Below, in pieces: positions 1-6,974 of a DNA stretch of 64,000 bases (its first letter is position 1; each line of letters starts with the position of its first letter). The translations under genes and the position numbers were made by a program. The DNA is taken from NCBI RefSeq assembly GCF_900100755.1, contig NZ_FNCI01000013.1, positions 44,829-108,828 of the forward strand, given 5' to 3'. This stretch comes from Onishia taeanensis (lineage in GTDB: Bacteria; Pseudomonadota; Gammaproteobacteria; Pseudomonadales; Halomonadaceae). Under the pieces are notes generated by a model. The model ran no database searches and had not been told where the DNA came from. It saw only the letters and a program-made list of their open reading frames with translations.

Positions 1-19
1 GTCCACGCCCAAAGCGCTC

Positions 20-397
20 TCAGCCCAGGTCGATCAGCACCCGTTCTCCATCGAAGCGCAGCGGCCAGCAGCGCAGCCGCACCGCTTCGTCTTCCACGCA
101 TTGGCCGTCCTTGAGCCGAAAATGCTGCTTGTAGATCGGTGAGGCCACTACCGGCTCCCCTTGGATATCGCCGACGATGCCCCTGGCGATGACGTTGGCG
201 TCGGAGAAGGGGTCGTGGTGATCAACGGCGAAGAGCTCGGTGGCTTGGCCGGGCAGGTAGAACACGGCCACCTGCACCGGTCCCTCTGGTGTTTCAGTCC
301 AGGCGGCGACGCCGGAGTGGGCGACCAGGTCGGCCTTGGTGCAAAGGGGCTGCCACGTCTGGGTCATTGTCTGGTCTTGTGCGGTTGCGGCGGTCAT
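20..397 (-). CDS. nirD: Nitrite reductase [NAD(P)H] small subunit
   Basis: This is the small, Rieske-like subunit of the cytoplasmic assimilatory nitrite reductase, which partners NirB in reducing nitrite to ammonium. The chain has the NirD pattern: a W-x-P-L-C-x-K-A-D-L opening, a central VAVFYLP strand, a DHHDPFSDANVIARG segment and a C-terminal RLRCWPLRFDGERV strand. As in NirD generally, the cysteine pairs of a true Rieske cluster are missing. An upstream in-frame ATG at 457 exists, but the ATG at 397 has a GAGGAA ribosome site just ahead and gives 125 residues, closer to the usual 105-120. The ATG at 370 is also possible. It lies 174 bases after nirB on the same strand and is probably cotranscribed. 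Confidence 0.9.
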   Translation of the reverse strand: MTAATAQDQTMTQTWQPLCTKADLVAHSGVAAWTETPEGPVQVAVFYLPGQATELFAVDHHDPFSDANVIARGIVGDIQGEPVVASPIYKQHFRLKDGQCVEDEAVRLRCWPLRFDGERVLIDLG

Positions 398-571
398 GGA
401 GGGTTCCTCGAGAAGATGGTGTCGGGTAGTTGGTGGGGTCAGCTTATCCGGCGACAAGCCCCGCGAGGGCGCTAGGAACTAATCCATGGGCGCTACTTTG
501 GCCACCCATGGCCAAAACCCCCTCGCTTGGCCTTGTCCCCGGCGGTCATCCCGGTGTTGGCAACGACTCGT

Positions 572-3154
572 TTACGCCGGACGCAGCTGGCCGCGCTCCT
601 CGGTGACGATGATGTCCGGGTCCGGGCGCGAGTCGTTGACGAAGCTGCGGAAGCGCTTGAGCTTCTCGGGGTCGTCGAGGGCGTTGGCCCACTCGCATTC
701 GTAGCTGCCGATGACGTGGCGCATCTGGCTTTCCAGTTCCTCGCCCAGCCCCAGGCTGTCGTCGATCACCACGTCCTTGAGGTAGTCGAGTCCACCCTCG
801 AGATTCTCGCGCCACACCGAGGTGCGCTGCAGGCGGTCAGCGGTCCGCACGTAGAACATCAGGAAGCGGTCGATGGTGCGGATCAGCGCCTCGTCGTCGA
901 GGTCGGTAGCGAACAGTTCGCCGTGGCGGGGGCGCATGCCGCCGTTGCCGCATACGTAGAGGTTCCAGCCGTTTTCGGTGGCGATCACGCCGACGTCCTT
1001 GCTCTGGGCCTCTGCGCACTCGCGGGTGCAACCGGAGACGGCGAACTTGATCTTGTGCGGTGAGCGCAGGCCCTTGTAGCGGTTTTCCAGGTAGATCGCC
1101 ATGCCCACGCTGTCTTGCACGCCGTAGCGGCACCAGGTGCTGCCAACACAGGATTTCACGGTGCGCAGTGACTTGCCGTAGGCGTGACCGGTCTCGAAAC
1201 CCTCGGCGATCAGCTCGCTCCAGATATCCGGCAACTGCTCGAGGCGGGCGCCGAACAGGTCGACACGCTGGCCGCCGGTGATCTTGGTATAGAGCCCGTA
1301 CTTCTCGCCGACCTCGCCCAGCACGCGCAGCTTGCTTGGGGTGATCTCGCCGCCGGGAATGCGCGGCACCACCGAATAGGTGCCGTTCTTCTGCATGTTG
1401 GCCATGAAGGTATCGTTGGTGTCCTGCAGTGGCACATGGGCGGCATCGGTGATCGGCTCGTTAAAGCAGGAGGCGAGGATCGAGGCCACCGCCGGCTTGC
1501 AGATGTCGCAGCCAAGTATCGGGGCTGATGAAGAGCCAAGTTTCGGGGCTGATGAAGAGCCCAGGCTCGGTGTCGACGAGGCACCGTGCTTTTCGATCAA
1601 CTCGCTGAAGGTCTTGATGCCCTCGACACGGACGATCGAATAGAGCTCCTGACGGGTGTGGGTGAAGTGCTCGCAGATCGAGTGATCGACCTCCACGCCG
1701 CGGGCCTCGAGTTCATGGTCGACCACGCTCTTGAGCAGGGCGGTGCAGCCGCCGCAGCCGGTGCTGGCCTTGGTCTCTGACTTGATGGCGCCCAGGTCGC
1801 AGGCACCGGCATCGATGGTCTCGCAGATCTTGCCCTTGGTGACATTGTGGCAGGAGCAGATGGTCGCGCCCTCGGGCAGGGCGTCGGCGCCGAGGGTGGG
1901 GGCGCCCTCGACGCTGGGGAGGATCAGCGAGGCCGGGTCCGCCGGTAGCGCGATGCCGTTCTGAGCGTATTGCAAGAGGGTATCGTAGGAGGCGTTGTCG
2001 CCCACCAGCACCGCGCCGATCACGCGCTTGCCATCGCCGCTGACCACCAGCCGACGATAGACGCAAGTTGCCTCGTCGCTGTAGCGATAGCTGATGGCGC
2101 CGTCGGTTGTGCCGTGGGCATCGCCGATCGAACCGACATCGACACCCAGTAGCTTGAGCTTGGTGGACATGTCGGCGCCCGCGAAACGCTCGCCGGCAGG
2201 CTCTGGCCCGCGAAAGGGGCCGGACAGGGCGTCGGCCGCGCAGCGCGCCATGGTATAGCCCGGCGCCACCAGGCCGAAGATGCGGTTGTCCCACAGTGCG
2301 CACTCGCCGATAGCGAAGATCTCCGGGTCCGAGGTGCGACATTCGTCGTCGATGACGATGCCGCCGCGCTCGCCGATCTCCAGCCGACATTCGCGGGCCA
2401 GGGTGTCCTGCGGGCGGATACCGGCGGAAAACACGATCAGGTCGGTCTCCAGGTATTCACCGTCCTGGAAGGTCATGCGATAGCGATAGTCGTCGCCGGC
2501 GGTGATCTCGGTGGTGGCGCGGTTGAGATGCACGCCCACGCCGAGTTCCTCGATCTTTTCGCGCAGTGCCGTGCCGCCCTGGTCGTCGAGCTGGACCGGC
2601 ATCAGGCGCGGGGCGAACTCCACCACATGCGCCTCCAGCTCCAGCGACTTCAGCGCATTGGCGGCCTCCAGGCCCAGCAGGCCGCCGCCTACGACCACGC
2701 CGCGCCGGGCATCGGTCGCCGCCGCGCGGATGGTGTCCAGGTCGTCCAGGGTACGGTAGACCAGCCGGTTGGGCTGGCCCGTCTCGGCGCCGGGGATCGG
2801 CGGCACGAACGGGTAGGAGCCGGTGGCCAGCACCAGGCTGTCGTAGCGATAGCGGCCCTGGTCGGTGACGACCTCACGGTTTTCGCGGTCGATGCGGCTC
2901 ACCGCCTCGCCGAGGCGCAGGGTGATGTCGTGGGTGGCATAGAAGTCCGCCTCGCCGAGCGCCAGGTCGGCGGCATCGCGGCCGCTGAAGTATTCCGAGA
3001 GGTGCACTCGGTCATAGGCCGGGTGGCGTTCCTCGCCGAATACGGTGATGCGGAAGTGATCGACACTGCCGCGCTCGACCAGTTGCTCGACCAGGTGATG
3101 GCCGACCATGCCGTTACCGATGATGATCAGGTCTTGGGGAGTGGGCGTCGTCAT
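572..3154 (-). CDS. nirB: Nitrite reductase [NAD(P)H] large subunit
   Basis: This is the 860-residue catalytic subunit that reduces nitrite to ammonium with six electrons from NAD(P)H. The order is classical: an N-terminal FAD/NAD(P)H module (IIIGNGMVGHHLVEQL, then VVVGGGLLGLEAANAL), a BFD-type [2Fe-2S] module (CSCHNVTKGKIC with later GCGGC), a ferredoxin-like half, and the siroheme/[4Fe-4S] domain with ligands in SCVGSTWC (C-x5-C) and GCTREC (C-x3-C). AGGAGG lies seven bases before the start. The start codon overlaps the stop of the upstream reductase gene (ATGA), so the two are translationally coupled. It is slightly longer than E. coli NirB because of an eight-residue repeat ahead of the CDICKP motif (see 1514-1585). 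Confidence 0.96.
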   Translation of the reverse strand: MTTPTPQDLIIIGNGMVGHHLVEQLVERGSVDHFRITVFGEERHPAYDRVHLSEYFSGRDAADLALGEADFYATHDITLRLGEAVSRIDRENREVVTDQGRYRYDSLVLATGSYPFVPPIPGAETGQPNRLVYRTLDDLDTIRAAATDARRGVVVGGGLLGLEAANALKSLELEAHVVEFAPRLMPVQLDDQGGTALREKIEELGVGVHLNRATTEITAGDDYRYRMTFQDGEYLETDLIVFSAGIRPQDTLARECRLEIGERGGIVIDDECRTSDPEIFAIGECALWDNRIFGLVAPGYTMARCAADALSGPFRGPEPAGERFAGADMSTKLKLLGVDVGSIGDAHGTTDGAISYRYSDEATCVYRRLVVSGDGKRVIGAVLVGDNASYDTLLQYAQNGIALPADPASLILPSVEGAPTLGADALPEGATICSCHNVTKGKICETIDAGACDLGAIKSETKASTGCGGCTALLKSVVDHELEARGVEVDHSICEHFTHTRQELYSIVRVEGIKTFSELIEKHGASSTPSLGSSSAPKLGSSSAPILGCDICKPAVASILASCFNEPITDAAHVPLQDTNDTFMANMQKNGTYSVVPRIPGGEITPSKLRVLGEVGEKYGLYTKITGGQRVDLFGARLEQLPDIWSELIAEGFETGHAYGKSLRTVKSCVGSTWCRYGVQDSVGMAIYLENRYKGLRSPHKIKFAVSGCTRECAEAQSKDVGVIATENGWNLYVCGNGGMRPRHGELFATDLDDEALIRTIDRFLMFYVRTADRLQRTSVWRENLEGGLDYLKDVVIDDSLGLGEELESQMRHVIGSYECEWANALDDPEKLKRFRSFVNDSRPDPDIIVTEERGQLRPA
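1514..1585 (-). repeat. 24-bp in-frame tandem repeat inside nirB
   Basis: Two 24-base units at 1514-1537 and 1538-1561 differ at one base, and a third degenerate unit follows to 1585. On the protein they read as three eight-residue Ser/Ala/Pro/Leu/Gly units just before the conserved CDICKP segment. NirB proteins normally have a short linker here, so this looks like replication-slippage growth of a flexible linker that keeps the frame. Confidence 0.85.
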
Positions 3155-4497
3155 GCGGCGGCCTCCTGAGTGGCGTTGTTGGAAGGGGCGTTCTCGAGCA
3201 AGGGGACGGCATCGCCGGCCCCGAACAGTAGGGCTTGGCGGCCAGCCGACAGGTCTTGTCCGGCTAGCGACTGTTCGAAGTACCAGGGACCGGCGGCGGT
3301 ATCGCCGTAGAGCACGGCCCCCTCGAGTCGGTTGTCGCGCAGCAGCAGGCGGCGATAGTCGCCCTGCTGCGGGTCGTGGTAGCAGAGCACCTCGTGGTCG
3401 TCCTCGGGCTCGATGGGGCCGAAGGCGTAAAGCGAGACGCCGCTGATCTTGAGCTTGGTGGCGGTAGGGCGTTCGACGTAGCCAGCCACTGGTGCCGCGT
3501 CTTTATCACGGCAGAGGTGATCGGCTAGGACCTCGACTTGGCGCCAGATCGGTTCCACCAGGCCGTAGGTGGTGCCCCGGAACTGGCAGCATTCGCCGAG
3601 GGCGTGGATGGCTGGGTCCGAGGCGGTGAGGTGTGCGTCGACCACGATGGCGCGGTCCACTTCTAGGCCGGCGGCGCGGCCCAGCTCGGCATTGGGGGTG
3701 ATACCGGCGGCGATCACCACGCAGTCGGCGGCGAGGCGTCGCCCGTCTTCCAGGTTCACGGCCCTGACTCGCCCCTCGGCATCGCCCTCCAGATTGGCCA
3801 GACGGGCACCGGTGATAATCCCCAGGCCGCGCCGGGTCAGCTCGTCTTCCAGTAGCCCGGCGGCGGTGGCATCGAGTTGGCGGTTCATCAAACGATTCGC
3901 GCGCTGCAGCACCTTGACCGTCAATTCCGGGGGCGACTGGCCTTCGTCATCGCAGCTGCGCTCGGTCTGGGTCCGCGCCTGCTTGCGCAACCCCTCGGCG
4001 GCCTCGAGGCCCAGCAGCCCACCGCCGACCACCACCGCGTGGCCGCCCTGCTCGGCGGCACGGGTTAGCGCGGCGACATCGCCAAGGTCGCGAAAGCCGT
4101 GCACGCCCTCAAGGTCGATACCCTCAATGGCGGGTATGGCCGGGCGCGAGCCGGTTGCCATCACCAGTCGGTCGTAGCGGAGGGTGTCGCCGCCGCTGGT
4201 GACGAGGCGACGTGCCTGGCGGTCGATCTCGACGACTCGCTGGCCGAGCTTCAGGTCGATGCCATGTTCGCTGTACCAGCGGGTATCCCGCAGGGTCAGG
4301 GCCTCACGATCCATCTCCCCGGCCAGCCATGGCGATAGCAGAATGCGGTTATAGGCCGGGGCGGTTTCCTCGCCGATCACGGTGATACGCCCCGGGCGAC
4401 CGGGGCGTTCGAGCAGGGCCTCCAGCAGGCGGTGGCCGGCCATGCCATTGCCGATGATCACTAGATGCTCGGGGCAAGATGTCGGGTGAGGGGTCAT
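3151..4497 (-). CDS. FAD-dependent NAD(P)H reductase of nitrate assimilation
   Basis: This 448-residue protein resembles the flavoprotein front half of NirB and rubredoxin/ferredoxin reductases. It has an FAD-binding IIGNGMAGHRLLEALL near the N terminus, a second dinucleotide fold VVVGGGLLGLEAAEGL around residue 150 and an ALGECCQ motif that places FAD. It has no iron-sulphur cysteine cluster. As first gene of the nirB transcript, translationally coupled to nirB, it most likely passes electrons from NAD(P)H to the nitrate reductase NasA, as NasB/NasC-type subunits do in other bacteria. That partner is inferred from context. The ATG at 4497 has GGAGGAGAGG ahead of it. Confidence 0.82.
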   Translation of the reverse strand: MTPHPTSCPEHLVIIGNGMAGHRLLEALLERPGRPGRITVIGEETAPAYNRILLSPWLAGEMDREALTLRDTRWYSEHGIDLKLGQRVVEIDRQARRLVTSGGDTLRYDRLVMATGSRPAIPAIEGIDLEGVHGFRDLGDVAALTRAAEQGGHAVVVGGGLLGLEAAEGLRKQARTQTERSCDDEGQSPPELTVKVLQRANRLMNRQLDATAAGLLEDELTRRGLGIITGARLANLEGDAEGRVRAVNLEDGRRLAADCVVIAAGITPNAELGRAAGLEVDRAIVVDAHLTASDPAIHALGECCQFRGTTYGLVEPIWRQVEVLADHLCRDKDAAPVAGYVERPTATKLKISGVSLYAFGPIEPEDDHEVLCYHDPQQGDYRRLLLRDNRLEGAVLYGDTAAGPWYFEQSLAGQDLSAGRQALLFGAGDAVPLLENAPSNNATQEAAA

Positions 4498-4585
4498 GGC
4501 GCCTCTCCTCCAGCGGTCGGGTCCTTGCCGTGTGTCGTTATGCGGCCGGCTCGTTATGTTGAGTGCGGCGCTAAACGCACGGCAT

Positions 4586-4636
4586 AAAAAAACGCCCGGC
4601 CGGGCACTGCCGCGTGGTGCGGCAGTACCTGGCCGG
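4586..4636 (-). terminator. Attenuator terminator in the nirB-operon leader
   Basis: On the minus strand a long GC-rich hairpin pairs CCGGCC (4631-4636) with GGCCGG (4596-4601) and, inside it, CTGCCGC with GCGGCAG, then runs into seven U residues (4586-4592). It ends about 90 bases before the reductase start codon, so it would stop transcription before the operon unless prevented. A small hairpin at 4634-4649 shares its last three bases with the terminator foot and could act as a switch element. Confidence 0.9.
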
Positions 4637-4659
4637 ACGTCTTCGTCCGTGGCTGAGCG

Positions 4660-4714
4660 GCGACCGCCATTGGTCGCTACTAGCCCGTCGGGGTCACCCC
4701 TGGCGTTAGGGGCG
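4660..4714 (-). ncRNA. ANTAR (NasT) dual-hexaloop leader RNA of the nirB operon
   Basis: On the minus strand two hairpins stand in series. P1 (4714-4695) has a CCCCT/AGGGG stem and the six-base loop AACGCC; P2 (4677-4660) has a GCGACC/GGTCGC stem and the loop AATGGC. Both loops have A at position 1 and G at position 4, the signature of RNA targets of ANTAR-domain antiterminators. The RNA should begin about six bases before P1, judged from the sigma-54 promoter, and is followed by the attenuator terminator. The adjacent nasT gene encodes the expected ANTAR protein. Confidence 0.87.
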
Positions 4715-4730
4715 ATACTGTTGGATGCAA

Positions 4731-4746
4731 TGCATGGAGCCTGCCA
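4731..4746 (-). promoter_or_regulatory. Sigma-54 promoter of the nirB operon
   Basis: The minus strand reads TGGCAGGCTCCATGCA. The -24 GG and -12 GC are ten bases apart, the exact sigma-54 spacing. The predicted start is near 4720, just before the first hexaloop hairpin. Confidence 0.78.
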
Positions 4747-4837
4747 AGGGCCCCTGTGGTAGATTTTTTTATTTTATAAGCAGTGGGTTAAGCCAGATGA
4801 GAAGGCGCCGGCCGGCTTGGCCGACGCCTCTTAAGGC

Positions 4838-4852
4838 GCACATCATTGGTGC
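4838..4852. promoter_or_regulatory. Candidate NtrC-binding site upstream of the nirB promoter
   Basis: The minus strand reads GCACCAATGATGTGC, that is GCAC-N7-GTGC, close to the NtrC consensus GCACCAAAATGGTGC. It is centred about 125 bases upstream of the predicted sigma-54 start, a normal distance for an NtrC enhancer, and overlaps the last codons of nasS. Confidence 0.5.
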
Positions 4853-5868
4853 GTGGCGGCATCGAAGTGCACGGGGGAGTAGCATTCATCGAGGGTGGCT
4901 CGATCCAGGTGACGACCGTTGTCGCGCATCTGCTGATCCATTTGCTCGGCAAAGAGCCCGGCGGCCTCGACATCGGGTCGCAGCACGCCCGGCCCGTAGA
5001 GCTGCTGGCAGATCGGCGGCTCGTCCAGCGGCAGGTGCGAAAGATGGCTTATCGAGCGGTCCAGGTAGGGCGGCAGGGCCAGCCACTCCCGGGCCTGGCG
5101 CCGGTGAGCGGGGTCGGCCGCGAGCCACTCGCTGGCCTCCCAGATCGCACGAATCAGGCGGGATAGGGTGGCGGGGTAGCGGTTGGCCCAGGAGCGGGTC
5201 ACGCCCAGCACTTTTTCCGCAGGCGTGCCCCACAGCTGGGCTCCGGTAGCGACGATACGGCCGGCCTGTTGCGATTCAGCAAGCGAGCCCCAGGGTTCAC
5301 CCACGCAGAAGCCATCGATGCTTCCGGCCTCCAGGGCCTCGACCGTTTGCGATGGAGGCAGGACGGTCAGCGTTACGTCCCGGTCTGGGTTCAGGCCACC
5401 GAGGCTCAGCCAGTGGCGCAGTTGATAGTGCTGGCAGGAATGCGGGTAGACCATGGCCAGGGTCAGCTTGCGGTCGGTTTGTCGGCTCAAGTAGTCGGCG
5501 AGGGCGCGAGCACTGTCGGCCGGGCCCTGCCGATGGTCGGCGCCGCTGGCATCGGCAAGCCCATTGGCGAGGACGATGGCGTTGCCGTTACGCCCCAGGG
5601 TGATCGGCGCCAGGGTGTCGCAGGGCGCGCGGCCGAGACCAAGGCTCATTGCCAGCGGCAGCGGGGCCAGCATCTGGGCGCCATCCAGCAGGCCGGCGGC
5701 GACCCGGTCGCGTAGGGTTGACCAGGCGTTCTGGCGCGACAGGGTAACCTCGATGCCCTGGGCGGCGAAGAAGCCCTGCTCCCGGGCGACCACCAGCAGG
5801 GCGCAGTCGAGCAGCGGCACGAAACCCAGCGTCAGCCGGTCGAGTTCGGCATCTTGCAGCATAGTCAT
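4843..5868 (-). CDS. nasS: Cytoplasmic nitrate/nitrite sensor NasS
   Basis: This 341-residue protein belongs to the CmpA/NrtA periplasmic nitrate-binding family but starts directly with the binding fold (LTLGFVPLLDCALLVVAREQ) and has no signal peptide or lipobox. That is the hallmark of NasS, which stays in the cytoplasm, holds NasT inactive and releases it when nitrate or nitrite binds. The start codon overlaps the stop of nasT (ATGA), so the two are made together, consistent with a sensor-regulator pair. The sequence cannot tell nitrate from nitrite preference. Confidence 0.9.
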   Translation of the reverse strand: MTMLQDAELDRLTLGFVPLLDCALLVVAREQGFFAAQGIEVTLSRQNAWSTLRDRVAAGLLDGAQMLAPLPLAMSLGLGRAPCDTLAPITLGRNGNAIVLANGLADASGADHRQGPADSARALADYLSRQTDRKLTLAMVYPHSCQHYQLRHWLSLGGLNPDRDVTLTVLPPSQTVEALEAGSIDGFCVGEPWGSLAESQQAGRIVATGAQLWGTPAEKVLGVTRSWANRYPATLSRLIRAIWEASEWLAADPAHRRQAREWLALPPYLDRSISHLSHLPLDEPPICQQLYGPGVLRPDVEAAGLFAEQMDQQMRDNGRHLDRATLDECYSPVHFDAATHQ

Positions 5869-6458
5869 TGGCCCTTCTCCAGGGGTTCGAGAATATCGAT
5901 GACGCTCTTGGCGACCTCGAAGATGCGCTGACTGCGATCCATGGCGATCTTGCGCAGCATGCGGTAGGCCTCTTCTTCTCCGCAGTTCTGGTGTTGCATC
6001 AACAGGCCCTTGGCACGTTCGATGCGCTTGCGTTCAGCAAGCTTGTTGCGCGCCTTGTCGAGCTCGGTGCGCATCGACTGGAAGGCATCGAAGCGGGCGA
6101 TGGCGACATCGATGATGGCGCGCACCCTGCCCGGTACCAAGCCATCGACCACATAGGCGCTGACCCCGGACTTGAGTGCCGCTTGCATGATGTCGGAGTC
6201 GTGCTGGTCGGCGAAGAAGACCACCGGGCGGGGGTTCTCCCGATTGAGCAGCGCCATGCTGTCGAGGGTGTCGCGGTCGGGGGACTCCATGTCGATGATC
6301 ACCACGTCGGGCTCGTGGCGGGCGACCATCTCGTTGAGACTGGTGGGGTTCTGCAGCCGACAGATGACTTGGTGGCCCTCTGCGGTGAGTGCCTCCTCGA
6401 CCATGGCGGCGCGTACAACCTCGTCGTCGACCAGCAGGATGTTGAGTGGTGGGGGCAT
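5865..6458 (-). CDS. nasT: ANTAR-domain transcription antiterminator NasT
   Basis: The 197 residues comprise an N-terminal response-regulator-like receiver (ILLVDDEVVRAAMVEEAL, then DVVIIDMESPDRDT) and a C-terminal ANTAR domain (about residues 130-190) with the typical ERAKGLLMQHQNCGEEEAY helix pair. ANTAR proteins bind dual-hexaloop RNAs and prevent terminator formation. Two such RNAs lie in this window, ahead of the nirB operon and ahead of nasA, so the targets can be named. It is the first gene of a nasT-nasS unit transcribed away from nasA. Confidence 0.93.
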   Translation of the reverse strand: MPPPLNILLVDDEVVRAAMVEEALTAEGHQVICRLQNPTSLNEMVARHEPDVVIIDMESPDRDTLDSMALLNRENPRPVVFFADQHDSDIMQAALKSGVSAYVVDGLVPGRVRAIIDVAIARFDAFQSMRTELDKARNKLAERKRIERAKGLLMQHQNCGEEEAYRMLRKIAMDRSQRIFEVAKSVIDILEPLEKGQ

Positions 6459-6797
6459 GGCGGTGACTCGCGATGTTCGATGGATGTCATGCAGCGTCTA
6501 CCGGGTCATGCAAGGAATGTTCCGTCTAGTCGCATTTTTTAGCGAAGATGCACTGATGCGGCGCAGTTGGCGCAGCCTTTTACAGCGCGTGCAGCGCTCG
6601 ACGTTGGCGGGAAGACAGTCGCGGGGAAATCTGGTGAGTGAGCTGTGATGGTGCGATATCGTGCTGAGATGTCGCCTGATGGTGCGTCGTATGAGGCTAG
6701 GCCGACCGAGCCCGCGCTCGATTGACTGCACTCGCAAGCCGAGCAGCCCCGTCGCGGCGGGCCCTGGCCGGGATACAGGCTCTTGGCCGTCTTTAGT
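6459..6797. other. Gene-free regulatory region between nasT and nasA
   Basis: No credible gene lies here. It must hold the nasT promoter (minus strand; no convincing hexamers seen) and upstream activation sites for nasA. Two direct copies of TGATGGTGCG, at 6646-6655 and 6677-6686, lie 31 bases (three helical turns) apart and match the right half of the NtrC consensus. Confidence 0.6.
6646..6686 (+). promoter_or_regulatory. Paired NtrC-like half sites upstream of nasA
   Basis: TGATGGTGCG occurs at 6646-6655 and again at 6677-6686. Each contains the ATGGTGC right half of an NtrC site but lacks a good left half. They would lie roughly 140-180 bases upstream of the sigma-54 start, compatible with enhancer sites. 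The assignment is tentative. Confidence 0.35.
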
Positions 6798-6813
6798 TGG
6801 CATGTGGCTTGCT
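6798..6813 (+). promoter_or_regulatory. Sigma-54 promoter of nasA
   Basis: TGGCATGTGGCTTGCT has GG and GC ten bases apart, matching TGGCAY-N5-TTGCW. The predicted start is near 6824, ten bases before the first hexaloop hairpin of the leader RNA. Confidence 0.85.
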
Positions 6814-6833
6814 AGGTAGAGGCTAACAACGAG

Positions 6834-6873
6834 GCGCCAATGACGGCGCGCTCATCCAGACAATGGCGTCCGG
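6834..6873 (+). ncRNA. ANTAR (NasT) dual-hexaloop leader RNA of nasA
   Basis: P1 (6834-6849) has a GCGCC/GGCGC stem with loop AATGAC. P2 (6856-6873) has GAC/GTC plus an outer CC/GG pair around one mismatch, with loop AATGGC, the same loop as P2 of the nirB leader. Both loops have A1 and G4. The last four bases of P2 (6870-6873) are also the first four of the terminator stem, so P2 and the terminator cannot form together: a textbook ANTAR antitermination switch. Confidence 0.9.
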
Positions 6874-6913
6874 CTCCCTGCCTCTCACGGCAGCGGAGCC
6901 GGGCGCTTTTTTT
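6870..6913 (+). terminator. Attenuator terminator in the nasA leader
   Basis: CCGGCTCC (6870-6877) pairs with GGAGCCGG (6895-6902) and CTGCC with GGCAG inside, with one bulged C; seven T residues follow (6907-6913). It lies between the hexaloops and the nasA ribosome site and shares four bases with hexaloop P2. Confidence 0.92.
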
Positions 6914-6974
6914 AAGGGGCGGCCCGGCGGCGAGGTGCGATAGACCACGGGCGATCAGGAAAGGAGAGAGCCGT

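Noticed and set aside
484..511. CCATGGG/CCCATGG inverted repeat between nirB and nirD as a terminator
   Set aside because: No T-tract follows on either strand and the stem is short; at most a processing site within the operon.
6840..6974. N-terminal extension of NasA from the ATG at 6840
   Set aside because: This ATG is inside hexaloop P1 of the leader RNA, the extension crosses a terminator, and the ribosome site and family alignment favour 6975.
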